Shown piece after piece: positions 8,820-18,042 of a stretch of DNA of 64,000 nucleotides. A program made the position numbers and the translations under genes. How positions within the stretch are numbered: the stretch's first letter is position 1; every line of letters begins with the position of its first letter. The notes below the pieces were generated by a model, which saw only the letters and a list, made by a program, of their open reading frames with translations, was not told where the DNA came from and ran no database searches. The DNA is taken from NCBI RefSeq assembly GCF_000175935.2, contig NC_014837.1, positions 682,001 to 746,000 on the forward strand, given 5' to 3'. Source of the stretch: Pantoea sp. At-9b. GTDB lineage: Bacteria; Pseudomonadota; Gammaproteobacteria; Enterobacterales; Enterobacteriaceae.

Positions 8820-9521
8820 TTATTCAATGGGTTGAAGCCGGGCCTGCTGTAACATGTGTAAAGTGATTTTTCTGACCTCTGCTTTGCTGACGGCGATATG
8901 GTCGGTCAGAATGCGCTGTGCCTCCTCGGTATGTTGCTGAAATATCGCCCGTAAAATCTGAGCGTGCTCGCGATACGTGGCATCGACCCGGTCATCACGC
9001 GTGAAGTCGAGACGGCGGATGATGCGAATTTTTTCGGTCAGTTCGGCGTGCACCCTGGCCATTTCCCGATTGCCGGTGGCGCTGACCAGCGCCATATGAA
9101 AGGCTTCGTCGTGCAACGACACGGCTTTGCCCTCTTCCAGACGCGGGTTATCGATCCAGAAAATTTTCAGTTCGGTCAGCGTTTCCGCGCACTGCAACGG
9201 CGGCAGCGCGCAGAGACGGCGTACCGCCTCGCGTTCCAGCACGGTGCGGAAGTCGTATAACTCCTCGAAGTATTCGAAGTTGAACGGCTTGACCTGCCAG
9301 CCGCTGCGAAACCACACTTCGACATAACCTTCCCGCTCCAGCCAGAAAAGCGCCTGACGCACCGGCGTGCGGCTGACCTCCATCCGTTCGGCGATTTCGC
9401 TTTCGCTAAAGCGGTCGCCGGGCATCAGGCGAAACTCAAAAATATCGTTCTTCAGCGCCTGGTAGACCTTCTCTGCCAGCGCTTCCGGACGGCCTTTGCT
9501 GCGTTGCGGGCTGGTACTCAT
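8820..9521 (-). CDS. GntR-family (FCD subfamily) regulator of urea cluster
   Basis: 233 residues. The N-terminal winged helix lies at about 13-78, with the recognition segment SESEIAERMEVSRTPVRQAL; the C-terminal helical FCD effector domain follows from about residue 95, with metal or ligand His residues in LHDEAFHMAL and YREHAQIL. It sits inside the cluster, 9 bp after the urea carboxylase stop and 30 bp before urtA, so it most likely controls this cluster in response to a pathway metabolite. A palindrome upstream of the first gene (14951-14982) is a candidate binding site. The ATG at 9521 follows AAGGATTGCCC and is preferred over a TTG six bases upstream. Confidence 0.88.
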   Translation of the reverse strand: MSTSPQRSKGRPEALAEKVYQALKNDIFEFRLMPGDRFSESEIAERMEVSRTPVRQALFWLEREGYVEVWFRSGWQVKPFNFEYFEELYDFRTVLEREAVRRLCALPPLQCAETLTELKIFWIDNPRLEEGKAVSLHDEAFHMALVSATGNREMARVHAELTEKIRIIRRLDFTRDDRVDATYREHAQILRAIFQQHTEEAQRILTDHIAVSKAEVRKITLHMLQQARLQPIE

Positions 9522-9530
9522 GGGCAATCC

Positions 9531-12500
9531 TTATTCCAGCCACAGCAGGGTGTCGCCCGGACTCACCGGACGCCCCGCCTGGCAGGCGATACGTTTCACG
9601 CGACCGGCCTCGGGCGCGACAATGGCCAGCTCCATCTTCATCGCTTCGACGATGATCAGTGTCTGACCGGCTTCTACCTCGTCACCCGGCTGCACCAGCA
9701 CTTTCCAGATGTTGCCGTTCATATCGGCGCTCACGGCCAGGGCGCTGTCGTCCTCTTCCGCGACCACCAGCGTTTCTTCACTGGTGAGCGGGGCGTTCTG
9801 TTCTTCCTGTGCCCACAGCGTCACTTCCTGTTCAAAGGCCGCCGCCTGACGGGCGCGGAACTCGGCGATGGCGCTGGCGTTGTCGTCGAGGAATTGCTGG
9901 TGGGCGGCGAAATCGAACAGCGTTTCCTCGATGCGGATATGGGCGCGTCCTTCGCGGAAATCGTCGCGTAGCTGTGTCAGCTCGGCTTCGCTGACCGGAT
10001 AGAAGCGCACCTGATCGAAGAAGTGCAGCAGCCAGGGTTCGTCAGCCGCGAACTGATCGTTTTTCAGGAATTTATTCCAGATGGGCAGCGTGCGGCCGAC
10101 GAGCTGGTAGCCACCGGGGGAGTCCATGCCGTAGATACACATGTACATGCCGCCAATGCCGACCGTGCCTTCGGCGGTAAAGGTACGCGCCGGGCTGTAT
10201 TTGGAGCTCAACAGGCGATGGCGGGGATCGATCGGCACCGCGCAGGGCGCGCCGAGATAGACGTCACCGAGGCCAAGGATCAGGTAGCTGGCCGCGAAAA
10301 GGGTGTCGCGCACCGCGTCGCGGCTCTCCAGACCATTAATACGCTGGATAAAGTCGACGTTATTTGGCAGCCACGGGGCGGTGGCGCGCACGGTTTCTTT
10401 GTAACGCTCCACCGCGCCGAGGGTGGCGCTGTCCTCAAACGCCATCGGCATCCAGACAATGCGCGACGGCACTTTCAGCTGGCTGACATCGCCGAGGCTG
10501 GCTTCCAGCTCCAGCAGCAACGTCATCAGTTGCGGCTGGCTGAGGATCAGGCTGTCGTAGCGTATCTGCAATGAACGCACGCCGGGCGACAACTCTTCCA
10601 CGCCGGGCACCGCACGTGCACGCAGCGCCTGCATCAGCAGATGGACACGCAGGCGCAATGCCAGATCCAGCACGTTGTCGCCGTACTCAATCAGCACGTA
10701 TTTATCACCGGCCTGGCGATAGGCCACTGCCGGGGTGCTGGCGGTGGCGGGTAACGCTGCCAGTAACGTTGCTGAACCGATGTCGCTGGCCGCCAGGGAC
10801 GGCACGGCGAAGGCTGGCGCATGGGCAGAACGCAGGGTTGCAACACTGTGCGCCTGGGCTTTCTCCAGCGCGACGGCTTCGTCAGCGCTGATCGGATGGA
10901 AACGGATACGATCGCCCGGTTTCACCTGACCGACCTTCCACAACTCGGCTTTGGCGATGGTTACCGGGCAGACGAACCCCCCCAGGCTTGGGCCGTCATG
11001 GGTGAGGATCACCGGGAAGTCACCGGTGAAGTTCACCGCCCCGATGGCGTATTCACAATCGTGGACGTTGGAAGGATGCAACCCGGCTTCACCGCCGTTA
11101 GCACGCGTCCAGCTCGGTTTCGGACCGACCAGACGTACACCGAGACGGTTGGAGTTGTAGTGTACCTGCCAGTCGCTGGCGAAGAATTCATCGATAGCGG
11201 CCTGAGTGAAGAAATCCGGTGCGCCGTGCGGCCCGTAAAGCACGCCAATACGCCATTCGCTGCCGTAGTGCGGCACCAGCGCGTGTTCGAGCGCCTGTGG
11301 CTCGCTGACCGGGGCCGGTGTGGTGCAGGCCGGAAGCTGAGGCTGGGAGATGGGCAGCATATCGGCAACGCGCAAGGTGCGCCCGGCATGGCCGCCGAAC
11401 TGACCCAGTGAGAAGGTGGAGCGGCTGCCGAGATATTCCGGCACATCAAAACCGTTGCGTACCGCCAGATAGGTGCGACAACCGCTGTGGGCGCGGCCCA
11501 ACGTCAGCGTCTGTCCCGCCGTGACCTTGACCGGTTGCCAGTAGCTGACCGGCTCGCCGTCGAGATCGGCCGGGCAATCGGCACCGGTCAGGGCAATCAA
11601 CGCGTCGCTGTGAAAACGCAGCGTCGGGCCTTGCAGGGTAAATTCCAGCCCGGCTGCGGCGGCATGGTTACCCACAATGCGGTTAGCGAGGCGGAAGGCG
11701 AAATCATCCATCGGGCCGGAGGGCGGCACGCCGATATCCCAGTAGCCGAGACGCCCCGGAAAATCCTGAATGCTGCTGAAGGTGCCGGGTTGCAGCACTT
11801 CAACCACGCTGGCGGCCGGGGTGAAGCTGTCGAGGTAACGCGTCCAGACGTTGCCGCTGCGGAACGCTTCGGTGGCAACGATCTGGCGCAGATAATCCAG
11901 GTTGCTGGCGATACCGTGCAGTTGAGTCGCGCCCAGCGCCTGCTGCATTTTCGCCAATGCGGCGTCACGGGTATCGGCATGGACGATCAGCTTGGCGACC
12001 ATCGGATCGTAATACGCGGACACTTCGGTGCCGGTAGCGATCCAGCCATCAACGCGTACATCATCCGGGAAGCTGACACCGGTCAACACGCCAGGGCTGG
12101 GTTGGAAGTTTTTCAGCGGATCTTCCGCGTACAGGCGGACTTCAATGGATGCGCCTTGCGGTGCCTGCTGCATCCGCGCCCAGTCGAGGCTATCGCCCGC
12201 GGCCACCTGCAACATGCACTCGACCAGATCGAGGCCGGTGACACACTCGGTCACTGGGTGTTCGACCTGGAGGCGGGTATTCACTTCGAGGAAATAGAAC
12301 GCGTCCTGTTCGGCGTCGTAGATATATTCCACGGTGCCTGCGCTGCGGTAACTGACCAGCTCGCCAAGGCGCACGGCGGAAGCCAGTAAAGCGTCACGTG
12401 TCGCTTGTGGCAGGTTCGGTGCTGGCGTCTCTTCCACCACTTTTTGGTTGCGGCGTTGCAGCGAACAGTCACGCTCGCCAAGGGCAATCACTTTGCCGCT

Positions 12501-13148
12501 GCCATCGCCAAAAATCTGCACTTCGACGTGACGGGCGCGATCGATGCAGCGTTCGAGAAACACGCCTGCGTCACTGAAAAATTGCTCGCCGAGACGGCGC
12601 ACGCTCTCCCAGGCATTGCGCAGCGCCTCCGCATCGGCGCATCGGGTCAGGCCGATCCCACCGCCTCCGGCGGTGCTTTTCAGCATCACCGGATAGCCGA
12701 TACGTTCAGCGGCGTCTAACGCCTCTTCCAGCGAGGAGAGCAACGGAGTGCCCGGCGTCATTGGCACGCCCGCGCTGGCGGCCAGCTCACGGGCGCGGTG
12801 CTTGAGACCAAACTCGCCAATCTGCTGTGCGGTTGGGCCAACAAAAGCGATGCCCGCCTCTTCACAGGCGGCAGCAAACGGCAGGCTTTCGGAGAGGAAA
12901 CCGTAGCCGGGCCAGATGGCTTCCGCGCCCGTCTCTTTGGCGGCCGCGAGGATTTTGTCGATTTTCAGGTAGCTGTCGCTGGCTTTGTCGCCGCCAAGGG
13001 CAATCGCCACATCGGCTTCCTTCACATGGCGCGCGTTGCGGTCAGCGTCGGAGTACACCGCCACACTTTTCACGCCCAGACGTTTCAGGGTACGGATGGC
13101 ACGGCAGGCGATTTCGCCACGGTTGGCAATCAGAACGGTACTGAACAT
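9531..13148 (-). CDS. uca: Urea carboxylase (biotin-dependent)
   Basis: 1205 residues, the usual length for bacterial urea carboxylase. Domain order: biotin carboxylase with ATP-grasp fold (about 1-450; motif EVNTRLQVEHPVTE), carboxyltransferase made of the two KipA/KipI-like modules (about 460-1090; GPSLGGFVCPVTI), then the biotinyl domain with VEAMKMEL, the lysine to be biotinylated being residue 1171. The enzyme makes allophanate from urea, bicarbonate and ATP. It lies 2 bp after the allophanate hydrolase gene. Related guanidine carboxylases exist, but they usually travel with two carboxyguanidine deiminase genes, which are absent here; urea is therefore the likelier substrate. Codon use resembles the neighbours. 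Confidence 0.93.
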   Translation of the reverse strand: MFSTVLIANRGEIACRAIRTLKRLGVKSVAVYSDADRNARHVKEADVAIALGGDKASDSYLKIDKILAAAKETGAEAIWPGYGFLSESLPFAAACEEAGIAFVGPTAQQIGEFGLKHRARELAASAGVPMTPGTPLLSSLEEALDAAERIGYPVMLKSTAGGGGIGLTRCADAEALRNAWESVRRLGEQFFSDAGVFLERCIDRARHVEVQIFGDGSGKVIALGERDCSLQRRNQKVVEETPAPNLPQATRDALLASAVRLGELVSYRSAGTVEYIYDAEQDAFYFLEVNTRLQVEHPVTECVTGLDLVECMLQVAAGDSLDWARMQQAPQGASIEVRLYAEDPLKNFQPSPGVLTGVSFPDDVRVDGWIATGTEVSAYYDPMVAKLIVHADTRDAALAKMQQALGATQLHGIASNLDYLRQIVATEAFRSGNVWTRYLDSFTPAASVVEVLQPGTFSSIQDFPGRLGYWDIGVPPSGPMDDFAFRLANRIVGNHAAAAGLEFTLQGPTLRFHSDALIALTGADCPADLDGEPVSYWQPVKVTAGQTLTLGRAHSGCRTYLAVRNGFDVPEYLGSRSTFSLGQFGGHAGRTLRVADMLPISQPQLPACTTPAPVSEPQALEHALVPHYGSEWRIGVLYGPHGAPDFFTQAAIDEFFASDWQVHYNSNRLGVRLVGPKPSWTRANGGEAGLHPSNVHDCEYAIGAVNFTGDFPVILTHDGPSLGGFVCPVTIAKAELWKVGQVKPGDRIRFHPISADEAVALEKAQAHSVATLRSAHAPAFAVPSLAASDIGSATLLAALPATASTPAVAYRQAGDKYVLIEYGDNVLDLALRLRVHLLMQALRARAVPGVEELSPGVRSLQIRYDSLILSQPQLMTLLLELEASLGDVSQLKVPSRIVWMPMAFEDSATLGAVERYKETVRATAPWLPNNVDFIQRINGLESRDAVRDTLFAASYLILGLGDVYLGAPCAVPIDPRHRLLSSKYSPARTFTAEGTVGIGGMYMCIYGMDSPGGYQLVGRTLPIWNKFLKNDQFAADEPWLLHFFDQVRFYPVSEAELTQLRDDFREGRAHIRIEETLFDFAAHQQFLDDNASAIAEFRARQAAAFEQEVTLWAQEEQNAPLTSEETLVVAEEDDSALAVSADMNGNIWKVLVQPGDEVEAGQTLIIVEAMKMELAIVAPEAGRVKRIACQAGRPVSPGDTLLWLE

Positions 13149-13150
13149 GA

Positions 13151-14947
13151 TTATTTACTCCCCTGAGTTGCCAGCCAGTTGCGCCAGCCGCCAAATTCGG
13201 TGATCTCCAGTGCCTGTTTCAGCACCATGGGTTCACAGATAAAACCTTTTACGTTGCGGCCATCGGCCAACGTCAGCGAGCCAATACCCAGCGGTGGCGG
13301 GATTTCTGCCACGAACTCGCCAAAGCGCGCCAGCGGGATATCCCACAACTCGACGGTAATCGCTGCCCCTTGTTCATCGCGCAACAGGCCCGGCTTTTTG
13401 ATTGGGCCATCCAGCAGCGCAAACAGCCGGTAGTTGCTGGCGGTGGTGGTCTCCTCCACCAGTACCGCCTGGCGGGTAGTGAGCTGGAAGTTGAGTGGCA
13501 TACCGGTGAGGTGCGCACCCACTACCGCCACGCGCACATGATCGGCGGAAGGCGGCAGCGCGCGATGCTGCGCCGGTTGTGCTTTGCCGGTGGCACCCAG
13601 CGGCAAAGCCAGCTGCTGCTGCCAGCGCAGGCCGAACTCCACCAGCGCCCGGTCATGCCAGGCGGGCGCAACCAGGGTGATGCCCGCAGGCAGTCCATCG
13701 GCTCGGAATGGTCCCGGCAGCGCCAGCGCGCTGAGATCGGCCAGATTGGTGAAGTTGGTGTAGGTACCGAACTGCGAGTTGTAGCGCACCGGCTCCTGCT
13801 GCATCTCTTCAATGGTGTGGATGGTCGGGGAGGTTGGCACCACCAATGCATCAAACTGCGCCAGCGTGTGCTGGATTTGGCGTGTCAGCTCAGCGCGCAG
13901 ATATTCAGCTTTGAAGGCATCGACTGCGCTGTAATCCAGGCCGCTTTTCACGATGCCATAGACCACCGGGTCCATCTCATCCGGGTGGTTAAGCATCTCA
14001 CCCACCGCCACGGTGCGCTCCGTCACCCACGGGCCGTAGTAGAGCTGTTCGGCCAGTTGCTGGAATGGGGTGAAATCGATGGGGTGCAGCGTGGCACCGC
14101 TGGCGAGCAGGCGCTCCAGTGCGCTGTCCCAGGCGGCTTCGGCCTGTTTGTCATCAAAGAATTCCGGGTTGGCCGGAATGGCAAAGTCGGGGTGCGCCTT
14201 GATGCTGGCGGGGGCAGTATGCGGATTGCTGCGTGAATAGGCGTCGCCAGCGTCATAACCGCCAGCGGCACTGGCGACGGCAAAGGCGTCTTCCACCGTC
14301 AGGGCAAACACCGAGATGGTGTCGTTCAGGCGGCAGGCCGGCAGCAAACCGCTGGCCGAGAACCAGCCTTTGGTTGGTTTCAGGCCCACCACATTATTGA
14401 AGCCTGCCGGGACGCGACCGGAACCTGCGGTATCGGTGCCGAGCGAGAAACCCACCAGACCCCGTGCCAGTACCGACGCCGAGCCGGAGCTGGAACCACC
14501 GCTGACATAGTCGGGATTGAAGGTGTTACGCACGGCTCCATAGGGGGAACGCGTACCCACCAGCCCGGTGGCATACTGGTCGAGGTTGGTTTTGCCGATC
14601 ACCACCGCACCGGCGGCTTTCAATTGGGCAACGACAAAGGCATCGGCGTGGGCGGTATAGGTCAGGGCCGGGCAAGCGGCGGTGGTGGGCCAGCCCGCGA
14701 CATCGATATTGTCTTTAACCGCAAAAGGGACACCAAACAGCGGCAGCGCAGCCGGGTTACGCAGATAACTGGCTAACAGGGGTTCAATTTGCGCCTGCAA
14801 CTGTGCCGGTGTGGCGAGATACAACCACGCGTTGTCCTGGTTATCGATAGCGGCGAGGTGTGCCTCCAGCAGGGCCGTAATTTGTTGCGGTTCCTGTTGG
14901 TAACGCTGTTGCCAATCCTGAAGCGTGAAGCCAAAAGTCGATGCCAT
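13151..14947 (-). CDS. atzF: Allophanate hydrolase
   Basis: 598 residues. Residues 1-about 440 form an amidase-signature domain with the Ser-cisSer-Lys triad visible: Lys78 (AVKDNIDVAG), Ser152 (GGSSSGSA) and Ser176 (DTAGSGRVPAG). The C-terminal 150 residues are the extra domain of full-length allophanate hydrolases, which completes the conversion. Reaction: allophanate to two ammonia and two CO2. It is the first gene of the cluster, so the promoter should lie in the 252-bp gap before slt. ATG at 14947 is preferred over an in-frame TTG at 14983; its ribosome binding site (GGAA) lies inside a palindrome discussed separately. Confidence 0.93.
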   Translation of the reverse strand: MASTFGFTLQDWQQRYQQEPQQITALLEAHLAAIDNQDNAWLYLATPAQLQAQIEPLLASYLRNPAALPLFGVPFAVKDNIDVAGWPTTAACPALTYTAHADAFVVAQLKAAGAVVIGKTNLDQYATGLVGTRSPYGAVRNTFNPDYVSGGSSSGSASVLARGLVGFSLGTDTAGSGRVPAGFNNVVGLKPTKGWFSASGLLPACRLNDTISVFALTVEDAFAVASAAGGYDAGDAYSRSNPHTAPASIKAHPDFAIPANPEFFDDKQAEAAWDSALERLLASGATLHPIDFTPFQQLAEQLYYGPWVTERTVAVGEMLNHPDEMDPVVYGIVKSGLDYSAVDAFKAEYLRAELTRQIQHTLAQFDALVVPTSPTIHTIEEMQQEPVRYNSQFGTYTNFTNLADLSALALPGPFRADGLPAGITLVAPAWHDRALVEFGLRWQQQLALPLGATGKAQPAQHRALPPSADHVRVAVVGAHLTGMPLNFQLTTRQAVLVEETTTASNYRLFALLDGPIKKPGLLRDEQGAAITVELWDIPLARFGEFVAEIPPPLGIGSLTLADGRNVKGFICEPMVLKQALEITEFGGWRNWLATQGSK

Positions 14948-14950
14948 GAG

Positions 14951-14982
14951 TGAATTCCAACTGGTATACAAGATGGAATTCA
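14951..14982. promoter_or_regulatory. Nested palindrome, candidate GntR operator of the urea cluster
   Basis: A 9-bp inverted repeat, TGAATTCCA (14951-14959) and TGGAATTCA (14974-14982), encloses TGGTATACAA (14962-14971), and both share the same centre (14966.5). TGGTATACAA resembles the TTGTATACAA-type sites bound by FCD-type GntR regulators. It lies 4-35 bases upstream of the allophanate hydrolase ATG and covers its Shine-Dalgarno region, so it might act by DNA binding or as an mRNA hairpin. Another TGGAATTC half-site is at 15025-15032. The rest of the 14948-15199 gap holds no gene. Confidence 0.5.
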
Positions 14983-15199
14983 ACAGAGCAAAGGCCGTGC
15001 CATGTTTGTAACAGAATGATTATGTGGAATTCGTCTTTGTACGATAAGTTTTTGTGATGAATAAGTGCACAATGGCGGCGCAGCATCTGGTCGATAGCGG
15101 TGCGTGATCGTAAATTTTATGAAGAACATGGTAAGAGTGGGTTGGCCTGGTTAGCATGAATGACATGCAGCTGGATCGCAGCACCAAGAGGAGAGCGAA

Positions 15200-17119
15200 G
15201 TGGATAAATGGCGTAACTGGATAATAGGGATCTGCCTGGTCAGCACGGCCAGTAGCGTATGGGCCGATTCGCTTGACCAGCAACGACAGCGTTATGCCCA
15301 GATAAAGCAAGCCTGGGATAACAAGCAGATGGACACCGTGGCACAGCTGATGCCTACGCTTCAGGATTACCCGCTCTATCCGTATCTGCAATACCGTATG
15401 CTGGCGCAGGATCTCGATCAGGAAACACCGCTGGCGGTGAAGAATTTCATTCAACAATACCCAACGTTACCGCCTGCGCGCTCGCTCGCCACCCGTTTTG
15501 TTAATGTGCTGGCACACCGCCAGGACTGGCAGGAGTTGTTGAGTTTCAGCCCGGAAGCACCGCAACCGGTGCAGGCGCGTTGTAACTGGTACTACGCCAA
15601 ATGGGCCACCGGCCAGCAGCAGGTGGCGTTTGATGGCGCGAAAGCCATCTGGCTGCGTGGTACCTCGTTGCCCAATGATTGCGACCAGCTGTTCTCCGTG
15701 TGGCAATCCGCCGGGCAGCTCTCGCCGATCACTATCCTTGAACGTATTCGCCTGGCAATGAAAGAGGGCAATGACAGCCTGGTCAGTTATCTGGCGAAGA
15801 TGTTGCCGGCGGATTATCAAACCATCGCCACGGCAGTGATGGCGTTGCAGCAAAATCCGCAGACCGTCACCACTTTTGCCAGCAGCGTCGGGCCAACCGA
15901 TTTTACCCGCCAGGCAACCAATTTTGCCTTTGCCCGCGTGGCGCGCCAGGACGCTGAAAATGCCCGCCTGATGATCCCGGGGCTGGTGCAGTCGCAGAAA
16001 ATGGGGCCGGAAGATGAGCAGGCGCTGAAAGAGATTGTGGCCTGGCGGTTGATGGGAAATGACGTCACCACTGATCAGGCGCGCTGGCGCGATAACGTGG
16101 TGATGAACAGCGAATCCACCACGTTGATTGAGCGGCGGGTGCGGCTGGCATTGGGCAATAATGATCGTCGTGGATTGAATACCTGGATTGCCCGTCTGCC
16201 AGTGGAGGCCAAAGAGAAAGATGAGTGGCAATACTGGCAGGCCGATCTGCTGATATCGCAGGGACGTAAAGAGGAAGCCGACGAGATGCTGCGTAAGCTG
16301 ATGCAGGGTCGAGGTTTCTATCCGATGGTGGCGGCGCAGCGGTTGGGTGTCGAATATCCGTTGCAGGTCAATAAGGCACCGGCACCGGATAACAATCTGG
16401 TGCAGGGCGCTGAACTGGCTCGGGTGCGCGAGTTGATGTACTGGGGGCTGGATAACCTGGCACGCAGTGAATGGGCTAACCTGATTTCCAGCAAAACCCG
16501 GGAACAACAGCAGATGCTGGCGCGCTACGCCAATGAGCAGGACTGGTGGGATCTGAGCGTACAGGCCACCATTACCGCCAAAATGTGGGACAGCCTGAAA
16601 GAGCGTTTCCCGCTGGCATGGCGCAACCTGTATCAGCAGTACACCGAGGGCAAAGCGATTCCGCAAAGTTATGCGATGGCGATCTCGCGTCAGGAGAGCG
16701 CGTGGAATCCGAAAGCGCGTTCGCCGGTAGGAGCCAGTGGGTTGATGCAGGTGATGCCTGCCACTGCCGCGCATACCGTGAAGATGTATAATCTTCCCGG
16801 CTATGTGAACAGCAGCCAGCTGCTTGATCCGCAAACCAATATCCAGATTGGCACGCAGTATCTGGAATATGTGTATCAGCAGTTTGAGCAAAACCGTATC
16901 TTCTCCTCGGCGGCATACAACGCCGGGCCGTCGCGGGTGAAGAGCTGGTTGAACAACAGTGGGGGACGTCTGGATGCGGTGGCCTTTATCGAGACCATCC
17001 CGTTCTCGGAAACCCGTGGCTACGTGAAGAACGTGCTGGCGTATGATGCCTACTATCGCTACTTCATGGGACAACCCGATAAGATTCTGGCAGATAGCGA
17101 GTGGAATCGCCGCTACTGA
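15200..17119 (+). CDS. slt: Soluble lytic murein transglycosylase Slt70
   Basis: 639 residues. A signal peptide (1-22, ending VWA) exports it to the periplasm. The long alpha-helical superhelical domain (U and L domains) occupies about 23-470, and the C-terminal lysozyme-like domain carries the catalytic Glu499 (SRQESAWNPKARSPVG), GLMQVMPATA and AYNAGPSRV. It cleaves glycan strands between N-acetylmuramic acid and N-acetylglucosamine with formation of 1,6-anhydromuramic acid, in wall turnover. Start is GTG at 15200 with a strong ribosome binding site (AAGAGGAGAG); E. coli slt is close in length. It precedes trpR as in E. coli, but the gene upstream is the urea cluster rather than ettA. Confidence 0.96.
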   Translation: MDKWRNWIIGICLVSTASSVWADSLDQQRQRYAQIKQAWDNKQMDTVAQLMPTLQDYPLYPYLQYRMLAQDLDQETPLAVKNFIQQYPTLPPARSLATRFVNVLAHRQDWQELLSFSPEAPQPVQARCNWYYAKWATGQQQVAFDGAKAIWLRGTSLPNDCDQLFSVWQSAGQLSPITILERIRLAMKEGNDSLVSYLAKMLPADYQTIATAVMALQQNPQTVTTFASSVGPTDFTRQATNFAFARVARQDAENARLMIPGLVQSQKMGPEDEQALKEIVAWRLMGNDVTTDQARWRDNVVMNSESTTLIERRVRLALGNNDRRGLNTWIARLPVEAKEKDEWQYWQADLLISQGRKEEADEMLRKLMQGRGFYPMVAAQRLGVEYPLQVNKAPAPDNNLVQGAELARVRELMYWGLDNLARSEWANLISSKTREQQQMLARYANEQDWWDLSVQATITAKMWDSLKERFPLAWRNLYQQYTEGKAIPQSYAMAISRQESAWNPKARSPVGASGLMQVMPATAAHTVKMYNLPGYVNSSQLLDPQTNIQIGTQYLEYVYQQFEQNRIFSSAAYNAGPSRVKSWLNNSGGRLDAVAFIETIPFSETRGYVKNVLAYDAYYRYFMGQPDKILADSEWNRRY

Positions 17120-17130
17120 CTGTGCTATGC

Positions 17131-17156
17131 TTCCGTACTCGTTAATGAGTACGGAA
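17131..17156. promoter_or_regulatory. trpR autoregulatory operator
   Basis: TTCCGTACTC (17131-17140) and GAGTACGGAA (17147-17156) form a perfect 10-bp inverted repeat around GTTAAT. The GTACT/AGTAC symmetric core is that of trp-repressor operators, and the site lies 7 bp before trpR, as in E. coli, where TrpR represses its own gene. A -10-like TATGCT overlaps its left side (17126-17131). In RNA the same palindrome could also help to end slt transcription. Confidence 0.8.
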
Positions 17157-17163
17157 GCCCTTC

Positions 17164-17472
17164 ATGAGCCAACCCCTTTCTTCCCAGCCTGTTGAAGATA
17201 ACTGGCTGCGTTTTGTTGACCTGATGCAAAATGCCTTCGCCGATGGCGTTGCCTTGCCGTTGCTGCAATTGATGATGACCCCGGATGAGCGGGAATCTTT
17301 TGGTACCCGTCTGCGCATCATTGAAGAGTTGATGAACGGAGAGATGAGCCAGCGTGAGCTGAAGAATGAGTTGGGTGTTGGCATTGCCACCATTACCCGT
17401 GGCTCCAACAGCCTGAAAGAAGCACCGCCGGAGCTGAAACGCTGGCTGGAAGCGCGTTTGGGACGCGCCTGA
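17164..17472 (+). CDS. trpR: Trp operon repressor
   Basis: 102 residues, slightly shorter than the E. coli protein (108). All-helical dimeric repressor; the helix-turn-helix is at about 62-85 ([20 protein letters not shown]), followed by the conserved SNSLKEAP. With L-tryptophan as corepressor it represses trp genes, aroH, mtr and its own gene; the operator palindrome lies just upstream. Its stop is directly adjacent to the stop of convergent yjjX. Confidence 0.96.
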   Translation: MSQPLSSQPVEDNWLRFVDLMQNAFADGVALPLLQLMMTPDERESFGTRLRIIEELMNGEMSQRELKNELGVGIATITRGSNSLKEAPPELKRWLEARLGRA

Positions 17473-17991
17473 TTACTGCTGGTACAACGGATGGGTGAAC
17501 GGACACAGCGCCAGAATCAGCGCCTGATGGTAGACGCTGGAACGCGTCAGTAGCCCGTGGGTGAACGCGCCAATTGCGCCGCCTTTGTGTTTGATATTCT
17601 CCACGCCGGTTAAACGCGCCATCTCATCACCCAGTTCGTGACCGGCGGCTAACCCCGCCATCACCACCGCTGGCAGTGTAAAGCTGGCAGAACGCGATTC
17701 GCCGCGCTGTTGCGCGTTTTCCACCACCATCCACGCGAAGGCACTATCGCCTTCAATACCGGCTTCAATCGCCACCCAAAAGTCGGCATCGGCCCTTTTG
17801 GCCCGTGCATTGGCAACGCGCTGACGTGCGCCAGTTCGCGTTTCGACATCCGTCAGCGGTTGAGCTGCAACGCCGCTCTCGACCTCGACCCCTTCAATAT
17901 GGCAGGATCCTTCGCCGAAAACGTCGTTGAACGCTTGTGCAATCGCGCGGATTTTTGCCGGATTGATGGTGGCTGCGACAACATGGTACAT
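17473..17991 (-). CDS. yjjX: Inosine/xanthosine triphosphatase YjjX
   Basis: 172 residues (E. coli 170). House-cleaning nucleotide hydrolase of the Maf/HAM1-like fold that hydrolyses ITP and XTP, keeping deaminated purines out of nucleic acids. Family motifs: [11 protein letters not shown] at the N-terminus (phosphate binding), [10 protein letters not shown] in the middle and the [14 protein letters not shown] segment near the C-terminus. I place the start at the ATG at 17991 (MYHVVAAT), matching the E. coli N-terminus; a start at 18009 would add six residues. Divergent from gpmB with a 51-bp gap and convergent with trpR. Confidence 0.93.
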   Translation of the reverse strand: MYHVVAATINPAKIRAIAQAFNDVFGEGSCHIEGVEVESGVAAQPLTDVETRTGARQRVANARAKRADADFWVAIEAGIEGDSAFAWMVVENAQQRGESRSASFTLPAVVMAGLAAGHELGDEMARLTGVENIKHKGGAIGAFTHGLLTRSSVYHQALILALCPFTHPLYQQ

Positions 17992-18042
17992 AATTGTTTG
18001 AACCCTCAAGGCAAATTTGTCGCAGTATAACGGAAATTAAGC

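Noticed and set aside
14948..15199. Guanidine-I (ykkC) riboswitch before the carboxylase cluster
   Set aside because: I looked for the conserved ykkC-type stems and ACG-containing loops on the minus strand and saw none.
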